From: Spiroplasma_E sp902809815
Lineage (GTDB): Bacteria; Bacillota_I; Bacilli_A; Mycoplasmatales; VBWQ01
Assembly (NCBI RefSeq): GCF_964030925.1
Contig: NZ_OZ034992.1
Location: forward strand, 248,001 to 312,000
DNA length: 64,000 bases
Direction: 5' to 3'
Of this stretch, positions 53,823-64,000 are shown one piece after another. Position 1 is the stretch's first letter. The number at the start of each line of letters is the position of its first letter. The notes below the pieces were generated by a model, which made no database searches, was not told the origin of the DNA, and worked only from the letters and a program-made list of their open reading frames with translations. The position numbers and the translations under genes are program-made.

Positions 53823-55751
53823 GAAATATATAGAGGTCCTGTTAGTAAATTTGTTAATAAAGGTTATGTAGCAACTGATTATGATAAAGAAACTGAAACA
53901 ATGATTTTAGATTGACCTGATGAAATTGGAACATTACCACCCGAAGCATTACAAAATAATCCACAAATTGGTGATTATACACATGCACCAACTTGTGATT
54001 TTTCTGCTAAACAACAAAAACGAATTACTACAAATGAAAATGAAATTACCAAATTAAATAATGAATTAATTAAAGCAAATGAAAATATTAATGATGTTAA
54101 AAATAATTGATTTAATATTGAAACTAGTCCTTTATGAAAGAAAGTTAAAAATGAAAATATTAAAACAGATACATGATATATCATTGATTGAACATATTAT
54201 TTTATCGATAGTAAACAACTTATTATAAGTAATAATAAATTAACTAAATCTAATATCAGAATTACTAATGATCAAATAGAACAAAAGCAAATAATAATTG
54301 AAAATATTGATGTTAATATTGATAAAGTAACATTATTATATGATGTTGATTTAATAAAGTTTATTGCTACTAATAGCACAAAAAAATATACACCAATAAT
54401 TCATAATATATATCAATATCAAGGAACTGGTACACCAATTGAATTTATAGCAGAAGATAGTATTGATAATGATTATTATACAAAGCAAGAAACTAATGAC
54501 TTATTAAATAAAAAACAAGATAAATTAATTGCTGGTGAAAATATTAAAATTGAAAATAATGTTATTAGTACTACTAGTAGTGGTGGTGAATCATTATGAG
54601 AAGTTAATAAAGATAATCCTAATTTTATTAATTCAAAAGATGATAAAGGTATTAGTGCTAATAATAAAAGAATTATTGATGTTGGAACACCTACTTTTGA
54701 AACTGATGCAACTAACAAAGAATATGTTGATAATAAAATACCAGATTTAACTAATTATTATAAAAAATCTGTTTTTATGAAAGGATATTTTACATATAAA
54801 GATGATAGAGACCAATTATGAATAAATGATAGTTCAAATAGTTCTCTTGCTATCTCATTATTGCTTAATAATACTTATGGAAGATTAGAAACTAATAATA
54901 AAAATATTGTTGGTGCTATTAATGAAATAAATAAAAAACAAGTTAAAGAAAATTGAAAAGTAATAGGTAAAAGTATAAATAATCGTAAATATGGTGATTT
55001 TAATCTTGCTTTTAATACTCTTTATAGAGTAATTATTACATGGGAATCTCCACCATTTCATCAAGTAAATACAAGAATAACAGTAGAATTTAAAACAGGT
55101 AATTATTTAGGTGGAATACATGGAAGTAAAATATTTCTTACAAAAGGTTTAATTAATAATGAAGAAGGTATTTTATATTTACAATTATTAGATATTAATA
55201 AATGACAATTAATTTTAGAAGGTGGAAATGAAAAATATGCAAATATTTTTTCATTAGAAGAATTACAAAATACAGTTAAAGTAGATATTATTCAACCTAT
55301 AAAAATTACAAGTCATACTTTAAAAATAAATGAATTAAAAAATAATGAGATTAATATTGAATTACCAAATACTCCAACACCAAGTCCAAGTGGTTCAAAT
55401 TGAAAGGAAGTAGGAATATTAACAAGTGATAAAAAACAAATTGGTTATGAACTAATTCCTAATAAATTATATAAGTTAACTTATAATAACACCGGCAATA
55501 AAGAACCTTATTATAGTTATGCACCAAAATTAGAAATTTTATTTAGACCGCAACCATTACCTTATCAATTACCTTTTTCACCCACAATATGTTATCTTTT
55601 TGGAACTATTAAATTTAATTATGGTATAACTGGGGTAATTACTTATCAACACGTTCCTAATGATACCAAATCAAGAAAAATTGTTGGTATTACTGCAAGT
55701 GATATATATAACACATCTGCTTTATATAAATTAGAAGAATTACAGGAATAA
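53823..55751 (+). pseudogene. Fibre gene, 5' truncated, unit 3
   Basis: Same sequence as the unit 2 copy, including the alternative variable domain. Confidence 0.75.
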
Positions 55752-55755
55752 TATT

Positions 55756-55878
55756 ATGTTTTTTAAAATTATAAAAATTATTTTAGGTTTAATTGGAGTT
55801 TTATTATCTTCTGCAGTTGCTGGTTTAATTATATTTATTATAGTAAAAATTGTATTAAAAATTAATCAAATATTTTAA
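55756..55878 (+). CDS. Small single-pass membrane protein, unit 3
   Basis: 40 residues, identical to 39317. Confidence 0.55.
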   Translation: MFFKIIKIILGLIGVLLSSAVAGLIIFIIVKIVLKINQIF

Positions 55879-55895
55879 GAAAGGTGGTGAATATT

Positions 55896-57138
55896 ATGTT
55901 AGGTAGATTTTTTAGAAAAGATAAAAGTAATATTAGTGATAATCAAAATGAAAAAGTAAAATTTTTAACTAATAAAAATAAAAGTACTCATGCTTCTATT
56001 TTAAATTATTTTGGTTTTAATGACTTTAACCATGAAACTTATTTCACTGATTTTGTAGCAGAAAATAATGCTAATTTATATAATGCTCCATTAGAAATTA
56101 ATAATGAAACTATTAAAAAATATTTAATTCAAGAAGAATTTTATAGAAAAAATTGAAATTCAATTTTTAAGTTAAGTAAATTAGGAATTAGCGGTTATTT
56201 AATTTATATTGCTAATGATGATTTATATTTTCAAGTAGTTGATATACAACAAAGAGTTTATGATATTACTGGTAAATTAATTCAATGTACTATTTTTTAT
56301 GATAATTATGAACAAAATGCACAAATGGTAAGATTATTTGAAATTTATACATTAAATAATGAACAAGTAACTATTAATCGTGCAATTTATAGTATTAGTG
56401 ATAATAAAAAACAATTTCCATTAGATTTTAAATCATATATTAATAACGCTAATTTAGAACAAGAACAAACACTAAATATTAACTATATACCAATAGCAAT
56501 TATGAGAAATAAAGCAAATGAACTAGCAGATTGTAATAAAGTAATGGATAAAATTAAAGCATTAGATGTTATTTATGAACAAATTGTTTTAGATACCATT
56601 TTAAATTCACCTAAATTTATATTTAGTCAAACTTATGGTAATGTTCAATCAACATTAGAAGAAGCAGTAAGAACATTAGTTACTAAAAATTACATATTTA
56701 AAAGTGGTGGAGATAATAATGAACAAAATGAAAATATCAATATGACAAATAGTAATTTTAAAGGTAAAAATTTAACTGATATATACGATTGAAATGTTAA
56801 TGAAATATTTTAAACGTTGTGGTATTCATATACCAAGTCAAAAGAAATCTGCACAACAATCAGTACCTGAAAGTACAGCTGTAAATATTTCAACTATTAA
56901 TTATATTGAACAAAAGTTATGACAATTTAATATTGATATTCTTAAATTTATTCAAATCTTAGTAAGCATAGATAAAGATTTATTAAATAGTAAAACATTT
57001 AATATTAATGATGAACAAGAAATTAATAATTTAACTGTTAAATTAAAATTATTTAATCCCGAAAATAACCAATTAATAGGAGAGAACAATGGAAAACAAC
57101 AACAAACCACAAACGAAGTTTCCACAGAAACAAACTAA
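55896..57138 (+). pseudogene. Portal-like gene, frameshifted, unit 3
   Basis: An extra T in ATATTTTAAACG (ATATTTAAACG in units 1 and 2) creates TAA at 56811-56813, so only 305 residues are read. The rest of the gene follows in the other frame to 57138. Confidence 0.85.
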
Positions 57139-59116
57139 ACTTAATCAAGCAGAAGTAGAAAATGATTATTTAATTGATAATATTCCTTATGATTTTACTA
57201 ATATGATGAGTGCTACTAGTGATCCAGATATTAATAGAGCATACGATGAATTTAAAAAAAGAACTATATATATTTATGAAATTGAACGTTTATTTAAAAA
57301 TAATGAAAATAATAGTTTAAGATTTTCAGCAAATACTATTAAAATAGGTTTTATTGATATTGATAAGATATTAAAAACTATTGCTGTTGAAACATCTGAC
57401 TTTACTATGCAATTAAATCAAAGAGCAAGTACAAATATTAATGATAATACAATTGAATATAGTATGACTGATATTAAGAATTTAATTTTTCAAGAAATAA
57501 ATTTATTAAATCAATTTAAGTTATATGCTGTATCTATTAATGAACCATTAACTGAAAATAATATTGATAATTTATATATTATTAATAATTATTCACAACC
57601 TTATCAAAATCCAAAAATAAGAAGTACTAAAAGTATTACTATAATTAAAATTAAAGATTTTAAAACAAGAGATGGTTATCCAATCATTATTAAATTACAA
57701 AAACCATTAGATAAAAATACAAAAGTTATTGGTTTAAAAATTAAAGCTCCTAGAAGCATGATTTTTGGCAATATAAAGGTACTTGGTGAAGTTGATAATA
57801 TGGAAGTATACCCAAAGTTATTTATCAAGGATAAGATAGCATTTCCGCTATTATCAATGCCTATTGAAACTCAACCAAAAGTTAGAATATTACAACAATG
57901 ATTTAGTGAACAAATATTACCTTGAAATTTAGCAAAACAATTTATTGGACAAGAAAAATCAGTTTTAGATTTAATTAAAATTAGTAGTGGTAATATAACA
58001 AGAAGAGAAGTTATTAAAAATGCAAGAGTTACACATGCTTGATTAGGATATGAATTTAGTAATGTTTTAGGTGGCAAATGACCACTAAAAAGTCAAAAAG
58101 AATTAAAAGATAAAGAAGTTTGAGATTTTGTAGGTGAAAGTCAATTTTATCAATATGTTGCAACTAATAATAAATTTGATGATATTGAAATAGAAATTAA
58201 AGACGCACCAACTAATGATAGTTTACAACAATTATTATTAGATATGCTAAGTTATACATATAACTATAATAGAAATTTTAAAGGTGCAGAATATGATGAT
58301 AAAGGTAAGCCAACAAATAAAATGGCAGAATTACGTGATACATTTTCAGGGCAAAAACCCGATGAAATAATTACTAACTTATTTAAACAATGAGAGTTTG
58401 AATATCCAAATTATATAAACTTACCACAAATACAAATATTTAAACAAGTATTTATTATGTTATCAAAATATATTTATTCATCATTATAAATTAATAAAGG
58501 ATTAAATGATGATAATAAAATATTATTGCCTTATTATTTTGAATTAAAATCAAGTCCAATTAAACCTAGTAAAATAGATATTTGACAATTTAAAGATGTA
58601 AAGGTAATATTAAAATCTCCATATTTTGATTTTACTGATATTAATAACATTAAATTGAAAAACAATGATATTAGTCAAAATGAATTATTTAAACTTGATG
58701 ATAACCAGTTTAATTGATTATCTATTACAAATGAATTAGAAAGTAATAATATTCCGTCATTAATTCCTGCTGATTGAACATTAGGTAATGGTGAGTATGG
58801 AAAGTATTTTACAAAAGCAATTATTAGTAACAATAAAATTGAAAATGCTTTAAATTTATACGGTTCAAATAAAGCTCAATTATTTTCTAAATTAGAATTT
58901 TATAAAGAAATTTCACAAATTGATAATAATGATGAATTTGAATTACAAATTGAAAATCCGATTAATAACTTAAATCGGATTGAAATTAGTGGTATATTTG
59001 GTGCTGGTAATTATGAATTAATTTTAATAACTGATAAACAAGAAATAAACTTACAAAATATTAATTTATTTGATAAATATAATGAGAATATTTCTTATAT
59101 AAATGTAGAAATTTAA
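57089..59116 (+). pseudogene. Large phage protein with premature stop, diverged, unit 3
   Basis: Aligns with 40649 along its length, but from about residue 195 on it carries many substitutions (for example LIKISSGNITRREVIKNARV). A TCA codon has become TAA at 58487-58489 (YIYSSL stop INKGLN). The remainder runs to 59116. Confidence 0.8.
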
Positions 59117-59406
59117 TTATCAAAATATCAATCAGGATAGTTACCATCTCATTTTATATCATCTTCATGTTTCGGTTTTTTAGAAAAATATAATTGAAAA
59201 ATATTTTCACTTGTATATGTATTAACTCAAATAGTAGTTGTTCCATATACCATTTCTCCATTTCGTGTTAAATAATGCTTAACATTAGTACCTACATTAT
59301 GGGTAAGCATCCCCCCCATGATTAATCCTATTGTTCCAGTTGTAGCACCAGTTAGTGCTAATGCTAATGTTATTTTACTTAAATTTGTTTTTATTCATGT
59401 TTTCAT
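59113..59406 (-). CDS. G-tract small membrane protein, unit 3: open, G run interrupted
   Basis: 97 residues. Same signal-anchor as units 1 and 2. The run is seven G followed by A (ATG GGG GGG ATG), so the frame stays open and the run is shorter. The outer domain is different (THNVGTNVKHYLTRNGEM to YPDWYFDN), though the end resembles unit 2 (YPDGYFW). Confidence 0.65.
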
Positions 59407-59424
59407 ATTTTTTTTACTCCTTTA

Positions 59425-59724
59425 TTATAAATAATTTACTAACAATTCTACATTATCAATTTCATCATCATTTTTTAATTCTTTTCTAATTTCTTCTAAC
59501 CATTCAGGTGCTAACTCATATTCAAGTTCATCTGCATGTTCTTTACATAAAAAAACATTGGTTACTTTTTTTTCGTCAACTCTTAATTGAACAATATTAT
59601 CTGATACAATATTGCATCCTTTTCTTTGACAAATTACATCTTCATCAAAATTATCATTCATCATTTTAAATTGTTTTTGCTTATTTTTTACTTTTTTTCG
59701 AACTTTGCTTCTTTTTTTACTCAT
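59425..59724 (-). CDS. Alternative cargo gene: zinc-binding-like protein, unit 3
   Basis: 99 residues. Very basic N-terminus (SKKRSKVRKKVKNKQKQF), then a possible zinc site with Cys and His (VICQRKGCNIVS and FLCKEHADELEY), then an acidic tail. It occupies the same position, with the same promoter, as the Nudix gene in units 1 and 2. Possibly a nucleic-acid binding protein; family unknown. Confidence 0.65.
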   Translation of the reverse strand: MSKKRSKVRKKVKNKQKQFKMMNDNFDEDVICQRKGCNIVSDNIVQLRVDEKKVTNVFLCKEHADELEYELAPEWLEEIRKELKNDDEIDNVELLVNYL

Positions 59725-59756
59725 AAATTCTCCTTATTTCTTAATTTTACTTTTAA

Positions 59757-59784
59757 ATTGTACTATTTTTGATTATTTTTACAA
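59757..59784 (-). promoter_or_regulatory. Cargo-slot promoter, unit 3
   Basis: TTGTAA (59784-59779), 16 bases, TACAAT (59762-59757); the sequence is conserved from here upstream but not in the gene it drives. Confidence 0.7.
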
Positions 59785-59798
59785 GTATGCTTTTAAAT

Positions 59799-59829
59799 GC
59801 AAAATAACGCCTAAATTAAAGGCGTTTAT
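59799..59829. terminator. Hairpin between cargo promoter and IS elements, unit 3
   Basis: ATAACGCC pairs with GGCGTTTAT around TAAATTAAA; the perfect form of the hairpin at 44021. Confidence 0.55.
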
Positions 59830-59973
59830 TTTATGATACCTATACTATTAATTATATTGAAATTGTTTATTATATTTTAAATATGAAAGTGGTTTTTTAA
59901 ATATTTTTTATTTTATTTAAAATTACACTTATATATTTATATAATAATTAAGTAAATTAATTTTTTAAATATA

Positions 59974-61129
59974 GACATATTCCGTAATTAAATTTTTTAA
60001 AAGTCAATTATAATTTTAAAATTTATTTTATAATTTTGTTATTAACAATAAATTTAGAAAAGTGTTGATAAAAATGATTTTTGAAAATTTAAAAAAATTA
60101 AAAAATGAAGAATTTTACAGATATTTTGGTATAAAACGTTTTCATTTTAATGAAATGTTAGAAAAATTAATTGAAATAGAAAAATTAGAAAAAAATAAAG
60201 GTCGAAAAAATAAACTTTCAGTAGAAGAAAGATTAATGATGACTTTATTATACTGAAAAGAATATTATACTTTTTTTCAAATGAGTATTAAATCTAAAAT
60301 GAGCCCATCAAGTTGTTTTCGAAATATTACTTGAGTAGAAAATAAACTTAGTAACCACAAAGATTACCAATTTTTAAAAGAAAGATATAAATTAAAAATT
60401 GATAAAAAACAAGAAAATTCAAATGAATTTCAATTTTATTTAATTGATTCAACTGAGATTGAAATTGAAAGACCAACTAAAAAAAACTACAGTTAGAATA
60501 TTTTTCTGGTAAAAGTTGAATGTATTCTATAAAATTTCAAATTGTATATGATTTTTTTAATAAAAAAATTGTTGATATTTTTGCTGATAATGGTAAAGTG
60601 CATGATTTTCAAATATTAAAAAATTCAAATCTTGAATTTTCAGAAAAAACAATAATTATTGGTGATTTAGGATATCAAGGTATACAAAATATTTATAAAA
60701 ATACAATAATACCAATTAAAAGAACTAAAAATAAAAAATTAACTAAACAAGAAAGAAAATACAATAAGATTGTATCTAAAATTAGAATTAAAGTTGAACA
60801 TGTCTTTGCTTGATTGAAAAGATTCAAAATTTTAGTAAATAAATGTAGAAAATCTAAATTTAGACTTATGTACTTAAGATTTAACTTACTTTGTGAAATT
60901 TTTAATAAAATAAAACCATTAAAATAAAAAAAATATTAAAAATATTTTTTTAAAATTTAAATTTTTATCGAGTTAATATAAAAATATTATTAACAATTTT
61001 TTGTTTAAAATGTAAACTCATTTTTTAAACTATTTTTTCAAAAAATATTTATTTCTATATTCAATAACACTAAATAGTTTTAAAACAATTTTATTGACAA
61101 TTAATTAAATTTAATTACGGAATATGTCC
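59974..61129 (+). mobile_element. IS5-family element inserted upstream of ISLre2
   Basis: About 1156 bp with perfect 22-bp inverted repeats starting GACATATTCCGTAATT (59974-59995 and 61107-61128). TATA flanks both sides (59970-59973, 61130-61133), as expected for a 4-bp or shorter duplication; units 1 and 2 have the uninterrupted sequence. Confidence 0.85.
60074..60927 (+). CDS. IS5-family transposase in two frames
   Basis: The first frame (ATG 60074, possibly GTG 60062, to TAG 60496) has an HTH-type KNKLSVEERLMMTLLYW and DSTEIEIERPTKK (first D). The second frame enters at the run of eight A (60479-60486) and gives LQLEYFSGKSWMYSIKF, IIIGDLGYQG (second D) and RIKVEHVFAWLKRFKIL (E), to TAA 60927. 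Several IS5-group elements use frameshifting of this sort, so it may be active; a lost A is the alternative. Confidence 0.75.
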
Positions 61130-61133
61130 TATA

Positions 61134-62540
61134 TTTACAATAAATTTAGATTTTTTTAAAATAGTTAGGAGAAAAAATATGAGTTTTAATTATTTATGAA
61201 CTTTAAAAGAAGCAACAAAAAGAATGTATCAATCATTTAGAGATGATATAAAAAATCAATGAGAAAAAACAGATTGAAGAATATTAAAAGAAAGAGATAG
61301 AAAATATATTCCAGTTAAAATTAAAGAAAGAACTAGAAATACTATCAATGGTCTTGTTACTTATAAATGTCGTGATTATAAATATTATGATGAACAATTA
61401 AAAAAATGAGTAAGAGTTTGTTTATTAGATGAAGAATTAGAATTACCTAAATATAAAAGAACTTGTCAGGATATCAAAAATAATGTTATTGAACATTTTG
61501 CTGATGGAAAAAGATATGTTGATATTTTACATACTATGAAGCAAACAAAATTTAGTACAACAAGTATTATTAGATTATTTCAAGAATATCAAGTTAATAA
61601 ATTAGATGTTCCTAAAATAAAATTAGAACCAAATCAATTTATTTATATTAGTATTGATGATGGACATCGAAAATTTTGAAAATTTAAACGCAATTCTGGT
61701 AAATATTCAATGCGTTTAGTATTATTTTGTACAGATAATGTTAATCATAAATTAGTTAATAAAAGAGCAGATGTAATAATAAGACCAACAAAAACGGCAA
61801 TTGGTGTTAAAAAAACTGCTGAATTTATCAAAGAACAAGGAAATAGATTTTTTGAAAATTTTGACCAAGCAAAAATTATTATTTGTGGAGATAGTGCAGG
61901 ATGAATTAAAGAAGTTGCTGATTATTTAGGTACAAGTTTTGTTTTAGATAAATTCCATTTAGTTAAAAAATTATATGTTGGAATAATCGCTGGAAATAAA
62001 GGAAAATATTGAGATGAATATAAGATTTGTAGAAATTTTATTGAAAATGGTCAATATGATGAGTTAATAAAATATATGAATGAAATATTAAAAAACCATA
62101 AAAAATTAAAAAAACAATATTTTAAAAATAATAAAGAAGGTATTAAAAATCAAGGTGCAAAGTGAAATATTGGTTGTTTTACAGAAGGTAATATTTGACA
62201 TATTTTAAAAGAAATGCTTGGCAATAGAACTTATAACATAAATATTTATATTAAAATGGTTATTTTTAAATGTAATCAAATAAATTTAAAAACATAACTT
62301 AATTAATTTTTTTTATTAAAATTTTAAAAACTTATTAAATTAAAAGTTAATAAGAATTTTTGTTTTATATAAATATTAAATTTTATTAATGATTTTTTTA
62401 ATATTTGTATTTTAATTGTAATTCATTTAATTTAGTAGTAAGATGTATTTACAATTGCATATAATTACAATTATTTCTTGTCTATAATTTTAAAGAAATG
62501 TTTAAAAAGTAATTATATCCTCCGTTTTTGTTACCGTCCC
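61134..62540 (+). mobile_element. ISLre2-family element, unit 3
   Basis: Same element as in units 1 and 2; right end CCGTCCC at 62534-62540. It cuts into a minus-strand gene of prophage C. Confidence 0.7.
61179..62297 (+). CDS. ISLre2-family transposase, unit 3
   Basis: 372 residues with a few substitutions against 44238 (TSIIRLF for TSISRLF, YLGTSF for YLGASF, NKEG for NKQG). Catalytic motifs are kept. Confidence 0.85.
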
Positions 62541-62623
62541 ATTAATTTTTCATCTTCATAAGCATTTTTAACTGCATTTTGTATTATTTTTTCATTATAT
62601 TTAAATTGTTTTCTTTTTGTCAT
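62541..62623 (-). pseudogene. Prophage C gene, truncated by ISLre2
   Basis: Only the first 27 codons remain (MTKRKQFKYNEKIIQNAVKN and onward), on the minus strand, before the IS right end. AGGTGG precedes the start. Basic and helical, perhaps DNA-binding. Confidence 0.6.
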
Positions 62624-62700
62624 TAAAACCACCTATTTACTTTTATATGTGTATATATTATATCATATTTTCTATATTAAATATAGATTATTTAATTATT
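62624..62700 (-). promoter_or_regulatory. Possible promoter region for the truncated gene
   Basis: Minus-strand TATAAT (about 62662-62667) and the AGGTGG site; no clear -35. Otherwise A+T-rich without features. Confidence 0.3.
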
Positions 62701-62967
62701 TTATTCATCATCATCATTAATTTCTATTTGAGAATTATGATGATGACATTGTTTACATTTTTCTATTTTTTCTCAAATTTTTCTATTAATATTATAATCG
62801 TTTAATAATTCTTCTAATTCTTCAATATTATTTTTGTCAATATGCAAATCTTTAAAATTTAAAGTAAAATCTCCTTCACCTGAAAAATGACCAACACTTA
62901 CATCATAATGTTTTTCTTTTTTTCATTTATTTAAAAATTCATCTATTGTACAATTTATCATTATCAT
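62701..62967 (-). CDS. Prophage C small protein with CxxC-HHH motif
   Basis: 88 residues, AAGGAG site. Alpha/beta start (MIMINCTIDEFLNKW), a helix (NNIEELEELLNDYNINRKIW), then CKQCHHH, a likely metal site, and an acidic tail. A second in-frame ATG two codons later is possible. Function unknown. Confidence 0.6.
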
Positions 62968-62970
62968 TAT

Positions 62971-63255
62971 TTACTCCTTATTATAAGTTAATCTTTCTTT
63001 TTCTGTTTCTGGAAAATGATTATAACATTTCATTTCTTGATTATCTGGTGCAATAAATACTTCAATTTCTAAACTATCTGCGTCTAACTTATATGATAAT
63101 ACTTTTCAATCTGCTAACTCTAAATCAAATAATCTATTATCATCTTCAATAGCACCATAATTACCATTATGTGAAAATGTTATTTCTTTATTTTTTGTAT
63201 AAATTCTAAAATTATTATATTTATCACTATATTTTAAAAAGTCTCATAAATTCAT
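62971..63255 (-). CDS. Prophage C small acidic protein
   Basis: 94 residues. Mixed alpha/beta, acidic, starting MNLWDFLKYSDKYNNFRIY. Its end contains the AAGGAG site of the next gene. Family unknown. Confidence 0.6.
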
Positions 63256-63257
63256 AT

Positions 63258-63377
63258 TTACTCCTTATTTTTTCTTTTTTTATATCATCATCTAATAGTT
63301 AATTCACCTAAAATATTACCTATAATGCAACTATTTATAGTATTTACTATAAATAAAATTCATTCTCATCAAACCAT
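63258..63377 (-). CDS. Prophage C very small membrane protein
   Basis: 39 residues, five TGA Trp codons. One amphipathic or membrane helix (WILFIVNTINSCIIGNIL), then WWYKKRKNKE. Ends in the next ribosome site, like its neighbours. Confidence 0.5.
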
Positions 63378-63380
63378 TAT

Positions 63381-63500
63381 TTACTCCTTTTCTTTTAATT
63401 TTTGTTTTTTATTTTTATATACTTTTAATCTTAATTTTCAATCACAATATCAACAACCATATTCACTTTTAGGAATATAATTTTTATTTTTTCTTTTCAT
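63381..63500 (-). CDS. Prophage C very small basic protein
   Basis: 39 residues, Lys-rich with a CWYC pair, so possibly zinc-binding. Overlaps the preceding gene by 17 bases. Confidence 0.5.
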
Positions 63501-63678
63501 ATTCATTTTTTATTTCTTTTACTTTATTTTTAAATTGTTTTTTATGAAAATAACACATATTAAAAAATTGAACAGCACTATCTTCTATATTTATAGAATT
63601 TAAAGTAACTAATACTTTACTATTACAATCTTTAACAATACATTTAAGTAATACTTTTTCTTGCTTTTGTTTTTGCAT
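63484..63678 (-). CDS. Prophage C small Cys-containing protein
   Basis: 64 residues. CIVKDC and a later CYFHK suggest a zinc site (two Cys, Cys and His); basic coiled end. Related in style to the unit 3 cargo protein at 59425, though I cannot show homology. Confidence 0.55.
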   Translation of the reverse strand: MQKQKQEKVLLKCIVKDCNSKVLVTLNSINIEDSAVQFFNMCYFHKKQFKNKVKEIKNEYEKKK

Positions 63679-63848
63679 TATTTTACTTCCTTATTTAATT
63701 TATTTAAGTAATTATTTAAATAAATAATAGTTATATCTTTTTTAATTTGTTCATTACTATAAAGTAAATACATATGTAAAAAAGAAGCTCTTTCATCTAA
63801 TAATTTATTAATTTTTGTTATTTTTTTTAATTTAAAATTCATAAACAT
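63678..63848 (-). CDS. Prophage C small helical protein
   Basis: 56 residues, TAATG coupling on both sides. Basic helix KLKKITKINKLLDERASFL. Function unknown. Confidence 0.55.
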   Translation of the reverse strand: MFMNFKLKKITKINKLLDERASFLHMYLLYSNEQIKKDITIIYLNNYLNKLNKEVK

Positions 63849-64000
63849 TATTTATTCTCCTTATTTAAATAATATCAACCAATTAATAAACTATCTGCTT
63901 GGTCATGGTCTTTAATTTCTATATTTCATTTATATTTTTCTTGTAATGATTTAGCAAACATTAAACTAAAATATTTATCTCATTTATTAATTTTTGAATA
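63848..64000 (-). CDS. RuvC-like resolvase, C-terminal part only (5' end outside the window)
   Basis: The last 50 residues of a minus-strand gene. EIKDHDQADSLLIGWYYL is the C-terminal acidic motif region of RuvC-like resolvases (Asp followed by Ala-Asp and a helix). Not obviously the same protein as at 21670. It heads a chain of small early genes, as in prophage B. Confidence 0.6.

Larger units (their letters stand above)
53820..62540 (+). repeat. Tandem unit 3 (diverging, with extra IS5-family insertion)
   Basis: Identical to unit 2 for about 3 kb, one extra T at about 56811, then increasing divergence after about 57680, a different cargo gene, the IS5-family element, and the ISLre2 copy ending at 62540. 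Confidence 0.85.

Noticed and set aside
37488..62540. CRISPR array
   Set aside because: The repeats are 8-kb gene blocks; no short regularly spaced direct repeats with spacers were seen anywhere in the window.
1..64000. tRNA or rRNA genes
   Set aside because: I saw no cloverleaf with a TTCGAAT-type T arm and no rRNA-like GC-rich block.

Overview
The window is from a Spiroplasma-type mollicute. It is about three-quarters A+T. TGA is read as tryptophan throughout: almost every long gene only opens when TGA is a sense codon. The single clear housekeeping gene is rpsD (ribosomal protein S4), flanked by DUF285/BspA-like repeat sequence and UPF0236-type transposases typical of the group. All coordinates below use genetic code 4.

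Layout. 1-6100 is a remnant of a filamentous plectrovirus (SpV1 type): an HUH rolling-circle Rep, a run of small membrane and coat genes, an adsorption-type protein, a broken Zot/pI-like ATPase, and two structured intergenic segments that look like replication or packaging signals. 6140-10301 is host chromosome: two frameshifted small genes, rpsD with a structured leader, a degraded DUF285 gene and an Mbov_0401/UPF0236 transposase. 10424-18122 is tailed-prophage A: terminase small subunit, scaffold, major capsid protein, connector, a tail-fibre-like protein and a broken terminase large subunit cut by an IS3-family element (18124-19252). 19253-20242 holds a 5'-truncated unknown gene and a small membrane gene.

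20281-28173 and 28174 onward are two successive copies of tailed-prophage B. Each starts with the same IS-end-like sequence and a conserved candidate structured RNA, followed by zinc-ribbon proteins, a RuvC-like resolvase, an SSB-like protein, small membrane genes, scaffold, major capsid and a 572-residue protein. Copy 1 is cut off inside its tail-fibre gene. Copy 2 reads through a full 801-residue fibre, a portal-like gene and a 678-residue protein. Facing these genes on the opposite strand are a G-tract small membrane gene and a cargo gene (a Nudix protein), followed by an ISLre2 element. The segment from the fibre gene to the ISLre2 end is then repeated in tandem: unit 1 ends at 45599, unit 2 is 45600-53819 and unit 3 is 53820-62540. 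Unit 3 is decaying, carries an extra IS5-family element and has a different cargo gene. 62541-64000 is the early region of a third prophage (C) on the minus strand, truncated by the ISLre2 end.

How it fits together. The tailed prophages have head, packaging and fibre genes, but I see no tape-measure, holin or endolysin. That suits a short-tailed phage of a wall-less host, though genes may lie outside the window. The most striking points are: one gene family shared by the filamentous and the tailed viruses; IS-bounded tandem amplification of fibre cassettes that differ in one internal domain; a G-tract gene in three states; an exchangeable cargo slot behind a fixed promoter; a structured RNA duplicated with the prophage; and several frameshifts at A, T or G runs.
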